DNA of 64,000 bases from positions 5,450-69,449 of the forward strand of contig DASPJN010000031.1 of NCBI GenBank assembly GCA_035628595.1, given 5' to 3'. Both the position numbers and the translations under genes were made by a program. Source of the DNA: Chryseosolibacter sp035628595 (lineage in GTDB: Bacteria; Bacteroidota; Bacteroidia; Cytophagales; Cyclobacteriaceae). The notes under the pieces are model-generated. The model ran no database searches and was not told the DNA's origin. It saw only the letters and a program-made list of their open reading frames with translations. Below, piece by piece: positions 50,745-60,134 of this stretch (positions are counted from its first letter, which is position 1; the number at the start of each line of letters is the position of its first letter).

Positions 50745-52667
50745 TTACTTCGAAATTACAATTCCAAGAATCAGGGCAATTTCCTTTTCGGCGCCTTTCA
50801 GTTGTTCATGAATCGTAAAATATTTTTCAAGATCGCTTTCATTGGAAGATTTTTTCATCTCAGCTAGATTTTCTTCCATCAGTTTCTGGATAAGGCGAAA
50901 CTTCAATCGTAGCACGTTGGAGTAAGCCAGGTCGTGAACGATCTCGCGCTCTTGCGGAAAGAAAATATGATATTTATCGCTCCAATGACTACTGGTTTCG
51001 TATCGGGGGGTTGTAAGATCGGCGACCATTCGCTTAACCGCATCGGAGCCGTGTTCCATAAAGTACAACGTATCGACTACTTCATTCCGCTGCGCACCAT
51101 GCTTTACCATAATGAATATCTCATTGTAAACCGGGTCTGTGAACTCAACCTCTTCCAATTCGGTAAGCATAAAATCGATTAAACGCTGCTCTTCATAGTT
51201 TGTTTCCGCATAGTTGAGTAACAATCGGATTGCTTCGCGCTCCTGTCGGTGAATAAGACTTGCCAGGTCCGTCTTGGGCACCTCGTTAACATCCTGAACA
51301 GGTTCATCAGGCTGAAAAGCGGGATTCTCCTGGATCCTGTCCTGCGTTTTCTTATTCCGTTCCCCAATCAGAATCTTGTTCAATTCTGTGAAGAGAACCG
51401 CTTCTGGCATACCAAGCAGGTGACTTGTCTCCTGGATATAAACCGACCTTTTGATCTGATCGGGAATAACGGAGATACTTGTAACAATCTCGCGGATCGC
51501 TTCTGCCTTCTTTATCGGATCATTGCCTGCCTCTTTGGAGTAAAGTCCGATCTTGAAAGAAATAAAGTCCTGCCTGTGATCAAGCAGGTATTTTTTCAAT
51601 TCGGTGCTTCCCATTTTCCTGGAGAAGCTGTCAGGATCTTCGCCGTCGGGAAGCAGTACTATGCGAACGTTGAGTCCACCTTTTAATACGAGATCAATTC
51701 CGCGCAATGCGGCCTTGATGCCGGCTGTGTCGCCATCGTAAAGCACCGTCACGTTTTCGGTGAACCGACGCATCAGCTTAATCTGCTCTTCCGTTAGCGC
51801 AGTACCAGAAGACGCCACGACATTTTCAATGTCAGCCTGATGCAATGAAATTACATCGGTGTAACCTTCTACCAGGTAACAAAATTCTTCCTTGCGGATT
51901 GCGTTCTTCGCCTGAAAGATTCCATAGAGTACATTGCTTTTATGGTAGATCTCGGTCTCCGGCGAGTTAATGTATTTTGGCTGATCTTTCTCTTTAGTGA
52001 GGATACGTGCACCAAATGCAATGATCTTTCCGGCAAGGTTGTGAACCGGAAAAATGACCCTTCCGCGAAAGCGATCGTAACGCCTGTTCTCGTCTTTGCG
52101 GATCAGCAAACCGGCTTTTTCGAGAATCATTTCACTAAAACCATTGGCAAGTGCATGCTTTGTAAAGCCATCCCACTCATTGAGGCAATATCCTAAATCG
52201 AATTTTTCAATCGTGCGGTCATTGAAACCGCGTTCAAGGAAATAACTGAAACCGATACTTTTTCCTTCGTCGTTATTTTGAAGCAGATCGCGATAATAAT
52301 CTTTCGCGAAATTCATCACGATATAAAGACTATCGCGCTCACTTTGCTCGATCTGTTCGTGCGGTGTAGCGGCGATGGTCTCCTTTATTTCTACGCCATA
52401 TTTTTTGGCGAGATAACGGATCGCTTCTGAATAGCTCATGCCTTCATGCTCCATGACAAAGCTGATGGCATCACCACCCTTACCGCTGCTGAAATCCTTA
52501 AAAATTCCCTTGGTAGGAACAACGAAAAATGAAGGCGTTTTCTCGTTACCGAATGGGCTAAGCGCTTTGTAATTTTGTCCGGATCGCTTTAGTGTGATGA
52601 AATCACCAATTACATCGACAATGTCTATGCGGTTCTTTACTTCATCGATCGTTTCTTTGGTTATCAC
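50745..52667 (-). CDS. dnaG: DNA primase DnaG, lacking zinc ligands
   Basis: Synthesises RNA primers for replication. The 640 residues hold the N-terminal template-binding domain and the TOPRIM core (YLVEGYTDVISLHQADIENV, VTVLYDGDTAGIKAALRGID). The C-terminal helicase-binding region follows. The N-terminal motif that normally reads LCPFHNEKTPSF with a later CFGC is here LSPFGNEKTPSF and IFKDFSSGKGGD. The four zinc ligands are therefore Ser37, Gly40, Asp58 and Ser61. The flanking fold is otherwise intact, so this looks like a lineage feature rather than damage. Confidence 0.95.
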   Translation of the reverse strand: MITKETIDEVKNRIDIVDVIGDFITLKRSGQNYKALSPFGNEKTPSFFVVPTKGIFKDFSSGKGGDAISFVMEHEGMSYSEAIRYLAKKYGVEIKETIAATPHEQIEQSERDSLYIVMNFAKDYYRDLLQNNDEGKSIGFSYFLERGFNDRTIEKFDLGYCLNEWDGFTKHALANGFSEMILEKAGLLIRKDENRRYDRFRGRVIFPVHNLAGKIIAFGARILTKEKDQPKYINSPETEIYHKSNVLYGIFQAKNAIRKEEFCYLVEGYTDVISLHQADIENVVASSGTALTEEQIKLMRRFTENVTVLYDGDTAGIKAALRGIDLVLKGGLNVRIVLLPDGEDPDSFSRKMGSTELKKYLLDHRQDFISFKIGLYSKEAGNDPIKKAEAIREIVTSISVIPDQIKRSVYIQETSHLLGMPEAVLFTELNKILIGERNKKTQDRIQENPAFQPDEPVQDVNEVPKTDLASLIHRQEREAIRLLLNYAETNYEEQRLIDFMLTELEEVEFTDPVYNEIFIMVKHGAQRNEVVDTLYFMEHGSDAVKRMVADLTTPRYETSSHWSDKYHIFFPQEREIVHDLAYSNVLRLKFRLIQKLMEENLAEMKKSSNESDLEKYFTIHEQLKGAEKEIALILGIVISK

Positions 52668-52759
52668 ACTTATCCGGCAGTGGAAATGGGGTTCAAAGAT
52701 ACTGTATCAAACCTTCAGATAAAAAAGAGTTCGTGAAGTCAAATTCCGGGCATTCGGAT

Positions 52760-52767
52760 TAAATTTG
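52760..52767 (+). promoter_or_regulatory. -7 element upstream of mrp
   Basis: TAAATTTG matches TAnnTTTG exactly, 46 bases before the ATG. No TTG lies 19-21 bases upstream. The following bases TTTGCGGGC are identical to those at 13104-13112 in the acyl-CoA dehydrogenase promoter. Confidence 0.4.
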
Positions 52768-52813
52768 CGGGCGAATTCAGAAGGATTTTTACTGAATTGT
52801 TGTTGCATAAATT

Positions 52814-53908
52814 ATGACTTACTCCGAAACTGATATTCTCAAAGCCCTTTCTACCGTAGATGACCCCGATCTGAAGCGTGATCTGGTATCCCTGAACATG
52901 ATTAGGGATGTCAAGGTTTCGTCTGGAAAGGTAAGCTTTACGGTTGTCTTGACGACTCCCGCATGTCCACTAAAAGAGAAGATCCGGCACGATTGCGAGG
53001 AGGCTGTGCGACATGTTGTTGGCGCTGAAACAAGGATCGAAATTTCTATGACCTCGTCTGTGACGAGTTTGCGTGATAATGCGCAGCTGTTGCCTGGCGT
53101 AAAAAACATTATCGCAATCGCATCAGGCAAAGGTGGCGTTGGAAAATCGACCGTTACTGCGAACCTGGCCGTCGCACTTGCAAAAGCAGGTGCAAAAGTG
53201 GGTTTAATTGATGCTGATATTTATGGGCCGTCGGTTCCAACCATGTTTAACTGCGAACATGAGCAACCGATGGTCAAGCAGGTCAATGGAAAAAACATCA
53301 TCATTCCGATTGAACAATACGGTGTAAAGCTCATCTCGATCGGTTTTCTGGCACCTCCTGACAGCGCCGTTGTGTGGCGAGGCCCCATGGCGAGCTCCGC
53401 TTTGAAGCAATTTTTCACCGACACAGACTGGGGTACGCTTGACTACCTGTTAATCGATCTGCCGCCTGGTACAAGCGATATACACTTGACACTCGTACAG
53501 ACTGTTCCGGTAAGTGGTGCTGTTATTGTGACCACACCTCAAAAAGTGGCACTTGCTGATGCCAACAAAGGTTTGCTTATGTTCAAGCAGCCGCAGATCA
53601 ACGTGCCTGTTCTTGGCGTTGTTGAGAATATGGCATATTTCACACCTGAAGAGCTTCCTGAGAACAAATATTATATCTTTGGAAAGGATGGCGGAAAGAA
53701 CTTATCGGAGAAACACAATGTTCCATTGCTGGGACAAATCCCGCTGGTTCAAAGTATCAGAGAGAGCGGTGATAGCGGCCTGCCTGCAGTTTTGAAGGAA
53801 GGGCCGTCAGCTGATGCATTCCAGAACCTTGCAGAGACGCTTGCTCGTCATGTAGCGATCAGAAATGCAAGCATGACTAAAACAGAAAAAGTTGAAATAA
53901 AGGTTTAA
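52814..53908 (+). CDS. mrp: Mrp/ApbC family Fe-S cluster carrier ATPase
   Basis: 364 residues. The N-terminal DUF59/MIP18 domain is at about 5-85 (STVDDPDLKRDLVSLNMIRD, TTPACPLKEKI). A MinD-like P-loop ATPase follows: SGKGGVGKST (104-113), LIDADIYGPSVPTMF and LIDLPPGTSDIHLTLVQ. The cysteine pair seen after NMSYF in E. coli ApbC is absent here (NMAYFTPEELPENKYY). It is thought to carry or load Fe-S clusters. The stop codon overlaps the ATG of the next gene, nifU-like, by one base. Confidence 0.94.
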   Translation: MTYSETDILKALSTVDDPDLKRDLVSLNMIRDVKVSSGKVSFTVVLTTPACPLKEKIRHDCEEAVRHVVGAETRIEISMTSSVTSLRDNAQLLPGVKNIIAIASGKGGVGKSTVTANLAVALAKAGAKVGLIDADIYGPSVPTMFNCEHEQPMVKQVNGKNIIIPIEQYGVKLISIGFLAPPDSAVVWRGPMASSALKQFFTDTDWGTLDYLLIDLPPGTSDIHLTLVQTVPVSGAVIVTTPQKVALADANKGLLMFKQPQINVPVLGVVENMAYFTPEELPENKYYIFGKDGGKNLSEKHNVPLLGQIPLVQSIRESGDSGLPAVLKEGPSADAFQNLAETLARHVAIRNASMTKTEKVEIKV

Positions 53909-54174
53909 TGAACACAACGGTTACATCTGCAGAATTAACGCAAAAGATCGAAGCTTCCCTTGAGTCGATCAGACCATATCTGAAAGCGGATGGCGGAAAT
54001 GTGGTCGTGAAAGACGTGAGTCCCGAAAACATCGTCAGATTGGAGTTTGTTGGCGCATGCAGTCAATGCAGCATGTCGACGATGACTTTCAAGGCCGGTG
54101 TTGAAGCAGCAATCAAACGCGATGTTCCTGAAGTAAAAGGGATTGAAGTAATCAATCTTACGCCACTTTCGTAG
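53908..54174 (+). CDS. NifU C-terminal domain protein
   Basis: 88-residue Fe-S scaffold or carrier of the NifU/Nfu family. IRPYLKADGGNVVVKDV is the conserved N-terminal half, and Cys51 and Cys54 in VGACSQCSMSTMTFKAG are the cluster-binding pair. Its start overlaps the mrp stop (TAATG), a coupled pair that probably passes clusters between the two proteins. Both complement the SUF operon 15-20 kb away. Confidence 0.93.
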   Translation: MNTTVTSAELTQKIEASLESIRPYLKADGGNVVVKDVSPENIVRLEFVGACSQCSMSTMTFKAGVEAAIKRDVPEVKGIEVINLTPLS

Positions 54175-54243
54175 CCATTCATCCCGATTCCCTGTCAGGA
54201 ACAATATTTCCTTTTTATATTTATTGTTTCAAGTATTCGATTT

Positions 54244-57200
54244 TTGCCGGTGTCATCTATTCAATCCTTCCGCCGATGTCTGGTGATGGTGATGTTCACC
54301 TTCAGCACCGTTATAACCTATGCGCAGGAGCGATGTGGAACCGCTATCAAGCACAAACAGCAACAACAGAAAAACCTGATCGACAGCGACGAACAGTTTA
54401 ACCAATGGCTGGAGAGTAAGATTGCGACTCAGAAGCAAAGCAACGAAGCCCGGGAAAAAGACGAACCTTACAAAATCCCGGTAGTAGTTCACATTATCCA
54501 CAACGGGGAAGCTATAGGCTCTGGTGCTAATATTTCTAACGAGCAGATCTTATCACAGATAAAGGTACTCAATGAAGATTTTCGGCGAATGAATGCCGAC
54601 GCTTCCGGAACGCCTGAAGAATTTCTACCAGTCGCCGGAAGTCTTGATATCGAATTTATCCTTGCGAAAAGAGATCCTGAAGGAATTGCCACGAATGGTA
54701 TCGTGCGGGTCAATGGCCAACGTGCAGGTTGGAGCTCGCATGATAATGTCGATCTGAAGGCAGTCAGCTATTGGCCCGCCGAGGATTACATGAACATTTG
54801 GGTTTGCAATTTTACAGACTATATCGGGTTGGCTCAGTTTCCCGTTTCGGACTTACCAGGCCTCGAAAATTCGCCAAACAACCGTTTAACGGATGGGGTA
54901 ATTATTCATTACAAATCATTCGGTTCAATCAATGACGGAAACTTTGATCTGGATGCCGGATACGATCGGGGACGCACAACAACGCACGAGGCAGGTCATT
55001 TTTTTGGTTTGAAACATATATGGGGCGACGAAGGTCAATGCTCTGGTTCCGATTACGTTGACGACACACCAAACCAGGGTGGGGCGACCTCCGGTTGCCC
55101 AGGTCATCCCAAAACCACATGTCAAACCGTTGACATGTTTCAAAACTTCCTGGATTACACCAACGATGAGTGTATGAATCTCTTCACCGTAGGGCAAGTC
55201 GATCGAATGCGGGTTGTCATTGAGAATAGTCCGCGCAGGAAATCATTGCTAACTTCTGCTGCGTTAAATGAGGCTGACCCTGTTGCCAACGACCTGGGTA
55301 TACGCGATGTGACCAGCCCTTCAGAGAGCGAGTGTTCAGTTGAAATAACGCCGACGATTGACATCAGAAATTACGGAAATAACGCCGTTACCTCTGCATT
55401 AGTCCGGCTGACCTTTCAAAACATGGTGGTTGAAACAAAAGAGATCCCAATGAATTTGGCGCCGCTTCAGCAGATGTCTGTTAGCTTCTCCGCGATGACC
55501 CTTGATGTTGGCGATAATACGCTTGTTTTTGAACTGCTGGAAACTAACGGAACAACGGACGGCGATGATGTAGGAAATATGAATACGCTGATGATGAATG
55601 CGTACGTACCATTCCAGATTTCTGCGCCATTCTCTGAAGACTTCGACGATATCCCGCCTGGATGGCGAATTGTAAACTCCGATGAGGAAGTTACATGGAA
55701 AATTCACACTGCCCCTCATTACCGCAAGACCAACACTGCTCTCGGTCTCGACTTTTTCAATTACGAGAATGGCATTGGCGAACATGACATCATTTATACC
55801 CCTGCTTTTAATCTGTCTACGCTCAGCGACCCCGTTCTTTACTTTGATCGTTCGCATGCGCGTTTTGGATTCAGTCACGACCGGCTTAACATCATTGTGG
55901 TCCGCAATTGTGAATCGATAGCTGAAGGTTCCGTCATCTACAGCAAGGGGGGGCCCGACCTGGCAACGGCTAGTCAGCGCACGTCGTATTACATGCCTTC
56001 GACAGGAGACTGGACGCGTGAAACTATCGACCTTAGCGAGTTTGCCGGGGAAGAATCAATCCAGCTAGCGTTCGTTGGAATTAATGATTACGGCAATAAT
56101 CTTTATTTGGATAATGTAACTGTCACGGAAGCAGACTTTTCAGACATTGCCGTTTCGCGCATATTAAATCCATCGCGCTTTACGTGCGAAGACAACGCCG
56201 AGATGCAGGTAGAGATCAACAACTTTTCAGTTAAGCCGGTAAACGATTTGGAAATAGTTGTATCTGTAAATGGCTTGCCTTGCTGCAGCGAAACATTTAC
56301 AAATCTGAATCTTACCGGATTAACCACGCTGTCAGTTAAGGATGTAAAATTAAATGCAGGCGAGAATGACGTAGATGTGCAGGTAAATGTGCTGGACAAT
56401 GTCACGTACGATGATCCTTCGAACAACGCGCTTTCCGCCAGGATCAGGGTCGATAGCGACAGGGATATTATCCCACTTCGTTTAACGTTTGAGGATCTCG
56501 TGCATGAAAAATGGCTCTCCTTAAACTCTGAGGGAAACGCCACCTGGGAAATTACAGAAGTTGATGGCGGCCATGCAGTAGCCATGAAGTCCTTCGAAAA
56601 CGTAAACATCGGTGAAGAAAATTGGTTTGTGTCTCCCCTTCTTGACTTTTCACACGCTGAGGAAAATGCAACACTCCTTTTTGATTTCTCCCATAAATCA
56701 CGTGATTACAAAGTGGAGGAGTTGAAAATATTCGTCTCACGTAATTGTGGCAACAGCTATGAATCAGTTCCGTATGATTGGCAAACACCTGAATCATTGG
56801 ATGAAGCCTGGATTCCTACTTCCGAAGATTGGACACGAAGAGTCGCTGTAGACCTCAGCGACTACGCAGGGGAAGCGGCGGTGCGCCTTGCATTTGTCGT
56901 TACAAACATGAATGGCAACAATCTGTATCTCGACAATATTGAGATATTCAATCGTGCGACACCGACAGAGCTACCGTTTCAGATGCCATATAACATTTTC
57001 GGTTATGACCGATTGAACCCGGCTGCAACTTCGCTAAAGATTGGATTTAAACTGGCCGACCGATCTGATGTTTTGTGCCAGGTCGTAGACGTCAACGGAA
57101 AAGTAATTGGATACGCTGAATGGCATGAGGTGCTGAATCAAGTCTACCCCTTGCCGCTTGACGCGGCCACACCACAAGGCATCTATTTCGTAAGGGTCAA

Positions 57201-57246
57201 AGTCGCCTCTGATATTTACGTGACTAAAATTGCTGTAAACCGTTAA
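54244..57246 (+). CDS. Secreted M43 (pappalysin-type) metalloprotease with jelly-roll repeats
   Basis: 1000 residues from a TTG at 54244; GTG 54250 or the ATG at 54286 are alternatives, since the signal segment VMVMFTFSTVITYAQ needs some upstream basic residues. The catalytic domain has HEAGHFFGLKH (248-258) and a Met-turn near CMNLFT (310-315), the cytophagalysin/M43B pattern. Two similar beta modules follow, about 460-632 and 735-905. Each has ATW or VTWKI, an SxDWTRxxxDLSxxAGE motif and an end NNLYLDN. The final 85 residues look like a T9SS type A sorting domain. Probably an extracellular protease. Confidence 0.9.
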   Translation: MPVSSIQSFRRCLVMVMFTFSTVITYAQERCGTAIKHKQQQQKNLIDSDEQFNQWLESKIATQKQSNEAREKDEPYKIPVVVHIIHNGEAIGSGANISNEQILSQIKVLNEDFRRMNADASGTPEEFLPVAGSLDIEFILAKRDPEGIATNGIVRVNGQRAGWSSHDNVDLKAVSYWPAEDYMNIWVCNFTDYIGLAQFPVSDLPGLENSPNNRLTDGVIIHYKSFGSINDGNFDLDAGYDRGRTTTHEAGHFFGLKHIWGDEGQCSGSDYVDDTPNQGGATSGCPGHPKTTCQTVDMFQNFLDYTNDECMNLFTVGQVDRMRVVIENSPRRKSLLTSAALNEADPVANDLGIRDVTSPSESECSVEITPTIDIRNYGNNAVTSALVRLTFQNMVVETKEIPMNLAPLQQMSVSFSAMTLDVGDNTLVFELLETNGTTDGDDVGNMNTLMMNAYVPFQISAPFSEDFDDIPPGWRIVNSDEEVTWKIHTAPHYRKTNTALGLDFFNYENGIGEHDIIYTPAFNLSTLSDPVLYFDRSHARFGFSHDRLNIIVVRNCESIAEGSVIYSKGGPDLATASQRTSYYMPSTGDWTRETIDLSEFAGEESIQLAFVGINDYGNNLYLDNVTVTEADFSDIAVSRILNPSRFTCEDNAEMQVEINNFSVKPVNDLEIVVSVNGLPCCSETFTNLNLTGLTTLSVKDVKLNAGENDVDVQVNVLDNVTYDDPSNNALSARIRVDSDRDIIPLRLTFEDLVHEKWLSLNSEGNATWEITEVDGGHAVAMKSFENVNIGEENWFVSPLLDFSHAEENATLLFDFSHKSRDYKVEELKIFVSRNCGNSYESVPYDWQTPESLDEAWIPTSEDWTRRVAVDLSDYAGEAAVRLAFVVTNMNGNNLYLDNIEIFNRATPTELPFQMPYNIFGYDRLNPAATSLKIGFKLADRSDVLCQVVDVNGKVIGYAEWHEVLNQVYPLPLDAATPQGIYFVRVKVASDIYVTKIAVNR

Positions 57247-57266
57247 CGTTCAACTACCGCCTAACC

Positions 57267-58075
57267 GTGCACCCCGTACGCTTCATTTTTACAATGTTGT
57301 TTTTCCTTATCTCAGCAGTGAGCAAGGCGCAGCCTGACTTCTCTATCAGCGGCATCATTTACGACAGCTTGTCGAGAGCACCACTGCCTGCGGCAGTCGT
57401 TTATCCTGAAGGGGCGGCAGGCGGTGTAAGTGCAAATCTTGAAGGAATGTATCGTCTGCCGTTACCGCGTGGAAAGTATGTGCTGGTGTTTTCATTGATC
57501 GGCTACGAAAAAATTAAACGTCAAATCACACTTGAAAGCGATATCAAACTAAATATTCCATTAATGCCCGTGACATCCGAAATGGATGAAATCGTGATCA
57601 GTGGACGCCACGCAGATGAGAATATTCGAGACACGCAAACTGGTCGGATTACGCTCGGAAAAGACGACCTGGAAAAACTTCCATACTTATTAGGTGAAGC
57701 TGATCCAATCCGGATTCTTCAGTTAATGCCCGGCATCCAGACTGCTGCCGAGGGGAATACAGGTTTTATGTTCGCGGAGGAGCGATTGATCAAAATCTCA
57801 TCGTACTCGATAACGCTATCGTCTATAACCCAAGTCATCTTTTTGGTTTCTTTTCCGTATTCAACGGAGGTGTCGTGAACGATGTTGAATTATACAAGAG
57901 TGGAATTCCTGCTTATTACGGTGGGAGGCTTTCGTCGATAACACACGTTCGAACTAGAAAAGGAAATGATGAGGAATTGCAGGGTGAAGCTGGCATTGGC
58001 GTTGTGGCAGCAAATATTTTGGTAGAAGGCCCGATGAACTGGAAGTTCCTTGAAAATAAAGGCGGGCATTTTTAG
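57267..58075 (+). pseudogene. Frameshifted and truncated TonB-dependent receptor
   Basis: GTG start, signal peptide (FIFTMLFFLISAVSKAQ), carboxypeptidase-like regulatory domain (SRAPLPAAVVYPEGAAGG), then a plug domain (LEKLPYLLGEADPIRILQLM). At 57764-57767 one T appears lost: after NTGF the coding continues in another frame as YVRGGAIDQNLIVLDNAIVY, then NPSHLFGFFSVFNGGVVNDV and ELYKSGIPAYYGGRLSS. That frame stops at 58075 after about 265 codons in total, where an intact receptor would have roughly 500 more for the barrel. One deletion plus loss of the 3' part make it a pseudogene. Confidence 0.9.
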
Positions 58076-58191
58076 AATTTAGCCTCATCACCTCTCTTGG
58101 AAAAGCGGTCAACCGTATACGTTAAAGCATAATATCTTCAATAGATGCTGGAAACGGTATTTAAATTATCTTTAGGCTCAAATTTCCAAGA

Positions 58192-59277
58192 ATGTCGAAA
58201 AAGAAAAAAGTTGCCATTTTATACGGAGGTCGTTCTGTCGAGCATGGTGTATCTGTAAATTCAGCCAAAAACATTTTTGAATTCATTGACAAAGACCTTT
58301 TTGAACCGTTAACGATTGGTATTTCCAAAAGCGGTCAATGGTATCTCACGTCCGGGGTAACCAAAGACGTTGAACAGGGCAAAGCCCTCGGACTGATATT
58401 AGATGCCCAGCGACCCGGTTTTATGCTACTTTCGAGCGGTGACCGGATTAAGGCCGATATTATCTTACCTGTGTTACATGGAACGGATGGAGAAGACGGT
58501 AGTATCCAGGGTTTAATTAAGGCAATGGATATTCCGATGGTGGGTACCGGTGTTCTTGGGTCTTCCATGTCGATGAACAAAATTGTGGCGAAACGCCTGT
58601 TGCGAGAAGCCGGTTTACCAGTCACAAACTTCCTTACATATCATTACAGTGAGAAAGAGGCTATAAACCTGGAAGAAATCAAAAGTAAAATCGGATTTCC
58701 TTTTATGATCAAATCGGCTAGCCTTGGTTCATCTGTTGGTGTGTCGAAAGTCAAGGACCCGGAGAGTTTTAGAAAGGCCATCGACGACGCTTTCCAATTT
58801 GACGATTATCTTATCGCGGAGGAGTTTATCACCGGTCGGGAGATTGAGTGCGCGATCCTTGGCAATTATCCTCCTGAAGCATCTCTTCCCGGCGAGATCA
58901 CGATCAGTAGCCAGTATGAATTTTACACGTTTGATGCAAAATATGTCGATCCGGATGCGGTGAAAATTGACGTGCCCGCGAAATTAACTTCGGAAGAAGC
59001 CGAGCGGATCCGCAAAGTCTCAGTTGACGCATACAAGGCACTTTATTGTGAGGATTTCTCTCGCGTAGATCTCTTTCTCACCAGGGACGGAAAAATCTAT
59101 ATTAACGAAATCAATACCATCCCGGGCTTTACAAATTCAAGTATGTATCCAATGATGTGGAAAGAACGCGGAATCAATTTCACCGACCTCATCACTCGGT
59201 TACTCGACCTGGCAAATGAGCGCTATGACCGCGGTAAACGCATTGAAAGGGATTTTAATTCGGCATTGAAATTCTGA
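58192..59277 (+). CDS. ddl: D-alanine--D-alanine ligase
   Basis: ATP-grasp enzyme that makes the D-Ala-D-Ala end of peptidoglycan precursors. The 361 residues include AILYGGRSVEHGVSVNSA, LPVLHGTDGEDGSIQGLIKA, the ATP-grasp core PFMIKSASLGSSVGVSKVKD and DYLIAEEFITGREIECAI. The metal- and substrate-binding end is YINEINTIPGFTNSSMYP. The start at 58192 follows the dead TonB receptor. It is followed within 26 bases by a PASTA protein, which ties both to the cell wall. Confidence 0.95.
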   Translation: MSKKKKVAILYGGRSVEHGVSVNSAKNIFEFIDKDLFEPLTIGISKSGQWYLTSGVTKDVEQGKALGLILDAQRPGFMLLSSGDRIKADIILPVLHGTDGEDGSIQGLIKAMDIPMVGTGVLGSSMSMNKIVAKRLLREAGLPVTNFLTYHYSEKEAINLEEIKSKIGFPFMIKSASLGSSVGVSKVKDPESFRKAIDDAFQFDDYLIAEEFITGREIECAILGNYPPEASLPGEITISSQYEFYTFDAKYVDPDAVKIDVPAKLTSEEAERIRKVSVDAYKALYCEDFSRVDLFLTRDGKIYINEINTIPGFTNSSMYPMMWKERGINFTDLITRLLDLANERYDRGKRIERDFNSALKF

Positions 59278-59302
59278 TGGTTATTTTTACTAAACTACAT
59301 TG

Positions 59303-60124
59303 ATGAAAATCCAATTCAGCAAAAAATATAATAACAGCACATTGGGTGGCGTTCTAATGCACGGGTTCGTAGCGGCATTTATTATTGCAGCGCTTTGCCT
59401 GTCGTATTTTTATATCTATTTGCCGAAAACGACAAATCACGCAGAGAGCATAACCGTTCCTAATGTTGAAGGGATGCCTGTTGAAAGAGTTGCGGCATTT
59501 CTTGAGGAACACGACCTGCGTTATGAAATAAATGATTCTTCCTACAGCGCAGATTATCCGCCGCTTGCCGTGTTAAAACAGGTTCCGCAGGCTGGCGCAA
59601 AAGTAAAGGAGAATCGCAAGATTTATTTGTCGGTAAACCGGATCAATCCCCCCACCGTGCCGATGCCGGATCTGATCGATGGTTCCGTCACGAATGCCGA
59701 TGCGGTACTGAAAGGCAGCGAGCTGGTGAGAGGTAAAATTCACCTGGTACGTGGACCGTTTCTAAATGTGGTTACAAAGATGCGTGTTAATGGAAATGAA
59801 ATTGCTCCCGGAGTCCGCATTCCGAAGGGAACTATCGTTGACCTGGTTGTAATGGATGGCGGAAGTGATACGCTACCAGCCCCGAATCTGCTCGGAATGT
59901 CTTATGAAGACGCTAAAATTCCATTGCTTGGCTCGAATCTCAGCATCGGAAAAGTGCAGCTTATTGGCGACACAGCGAATGGCGGCGTAATTTTGAAACA
60001 AAATCCTGTTCCATCAGAAAAGATCAAGGTGGGTGATGTCGTTGATCTATGGATCGGTAAGCCGGGCGCTCTTGACCTAGCACCGGAGGAGAATGAGCCG
60101 CCGGAGGAAGACCAGCAGTTATAA
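59303..60124 (+). CDS. Membrane-anchored PASTA domain protein
   Basis: 273 residues from the ATG at 59303. One transmembrane helix lies at about 19-40 (HGFVAAFIIAALCLSYFYIY), then three PASTA modules: about 49-113 (VPNVEGMPVERVAAFLEEH), 117-186 (TVPMPDLIDGSVTNADAVL) and 190-253 (LPAPNLLGMSYEDAKIPLL). The tail is acidic and proline-rich. PASTA domains bind muropeptides or beta-lactams, but here there is no kinase or transpeptidase domain attached. With ddl next to it, a role at the periplasmic cell wall is likely. Confidence 0.9.
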   Translation: MKIQFSKKYNNSTLGGVLMHGFVAAFIIAALCLSYFYIYLPKTTNHAESITVPNVEGMPVERVAAFLEEHDLRYEINDSSYSADYPPLAVLKQVPQAGAKVKENRKIYLSVNRINPPTVPMPDLIDGSVTNADAVLKGSELVRGKIHLVRGPFLNVVTKMRVNGNEIAPGVRIPKGTIVDLVVMDGGSDTLPAPNLLGMSYEDAKIPLLGSNLSIGKVQLIGDTANGGVILKQNPVPSEKIKVGDVVDLWIGKPGALDLAPEENEPPEEDQQL

Positions 60125-60134
60125 ACGATAACCA

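Noticed and set aside
47311..52700. Mobile element or island in the dnaG region
   Set aside because: All genes are ordinary housekeeping genes in one tight operon, with no transposase, integrase or flanking repeats.
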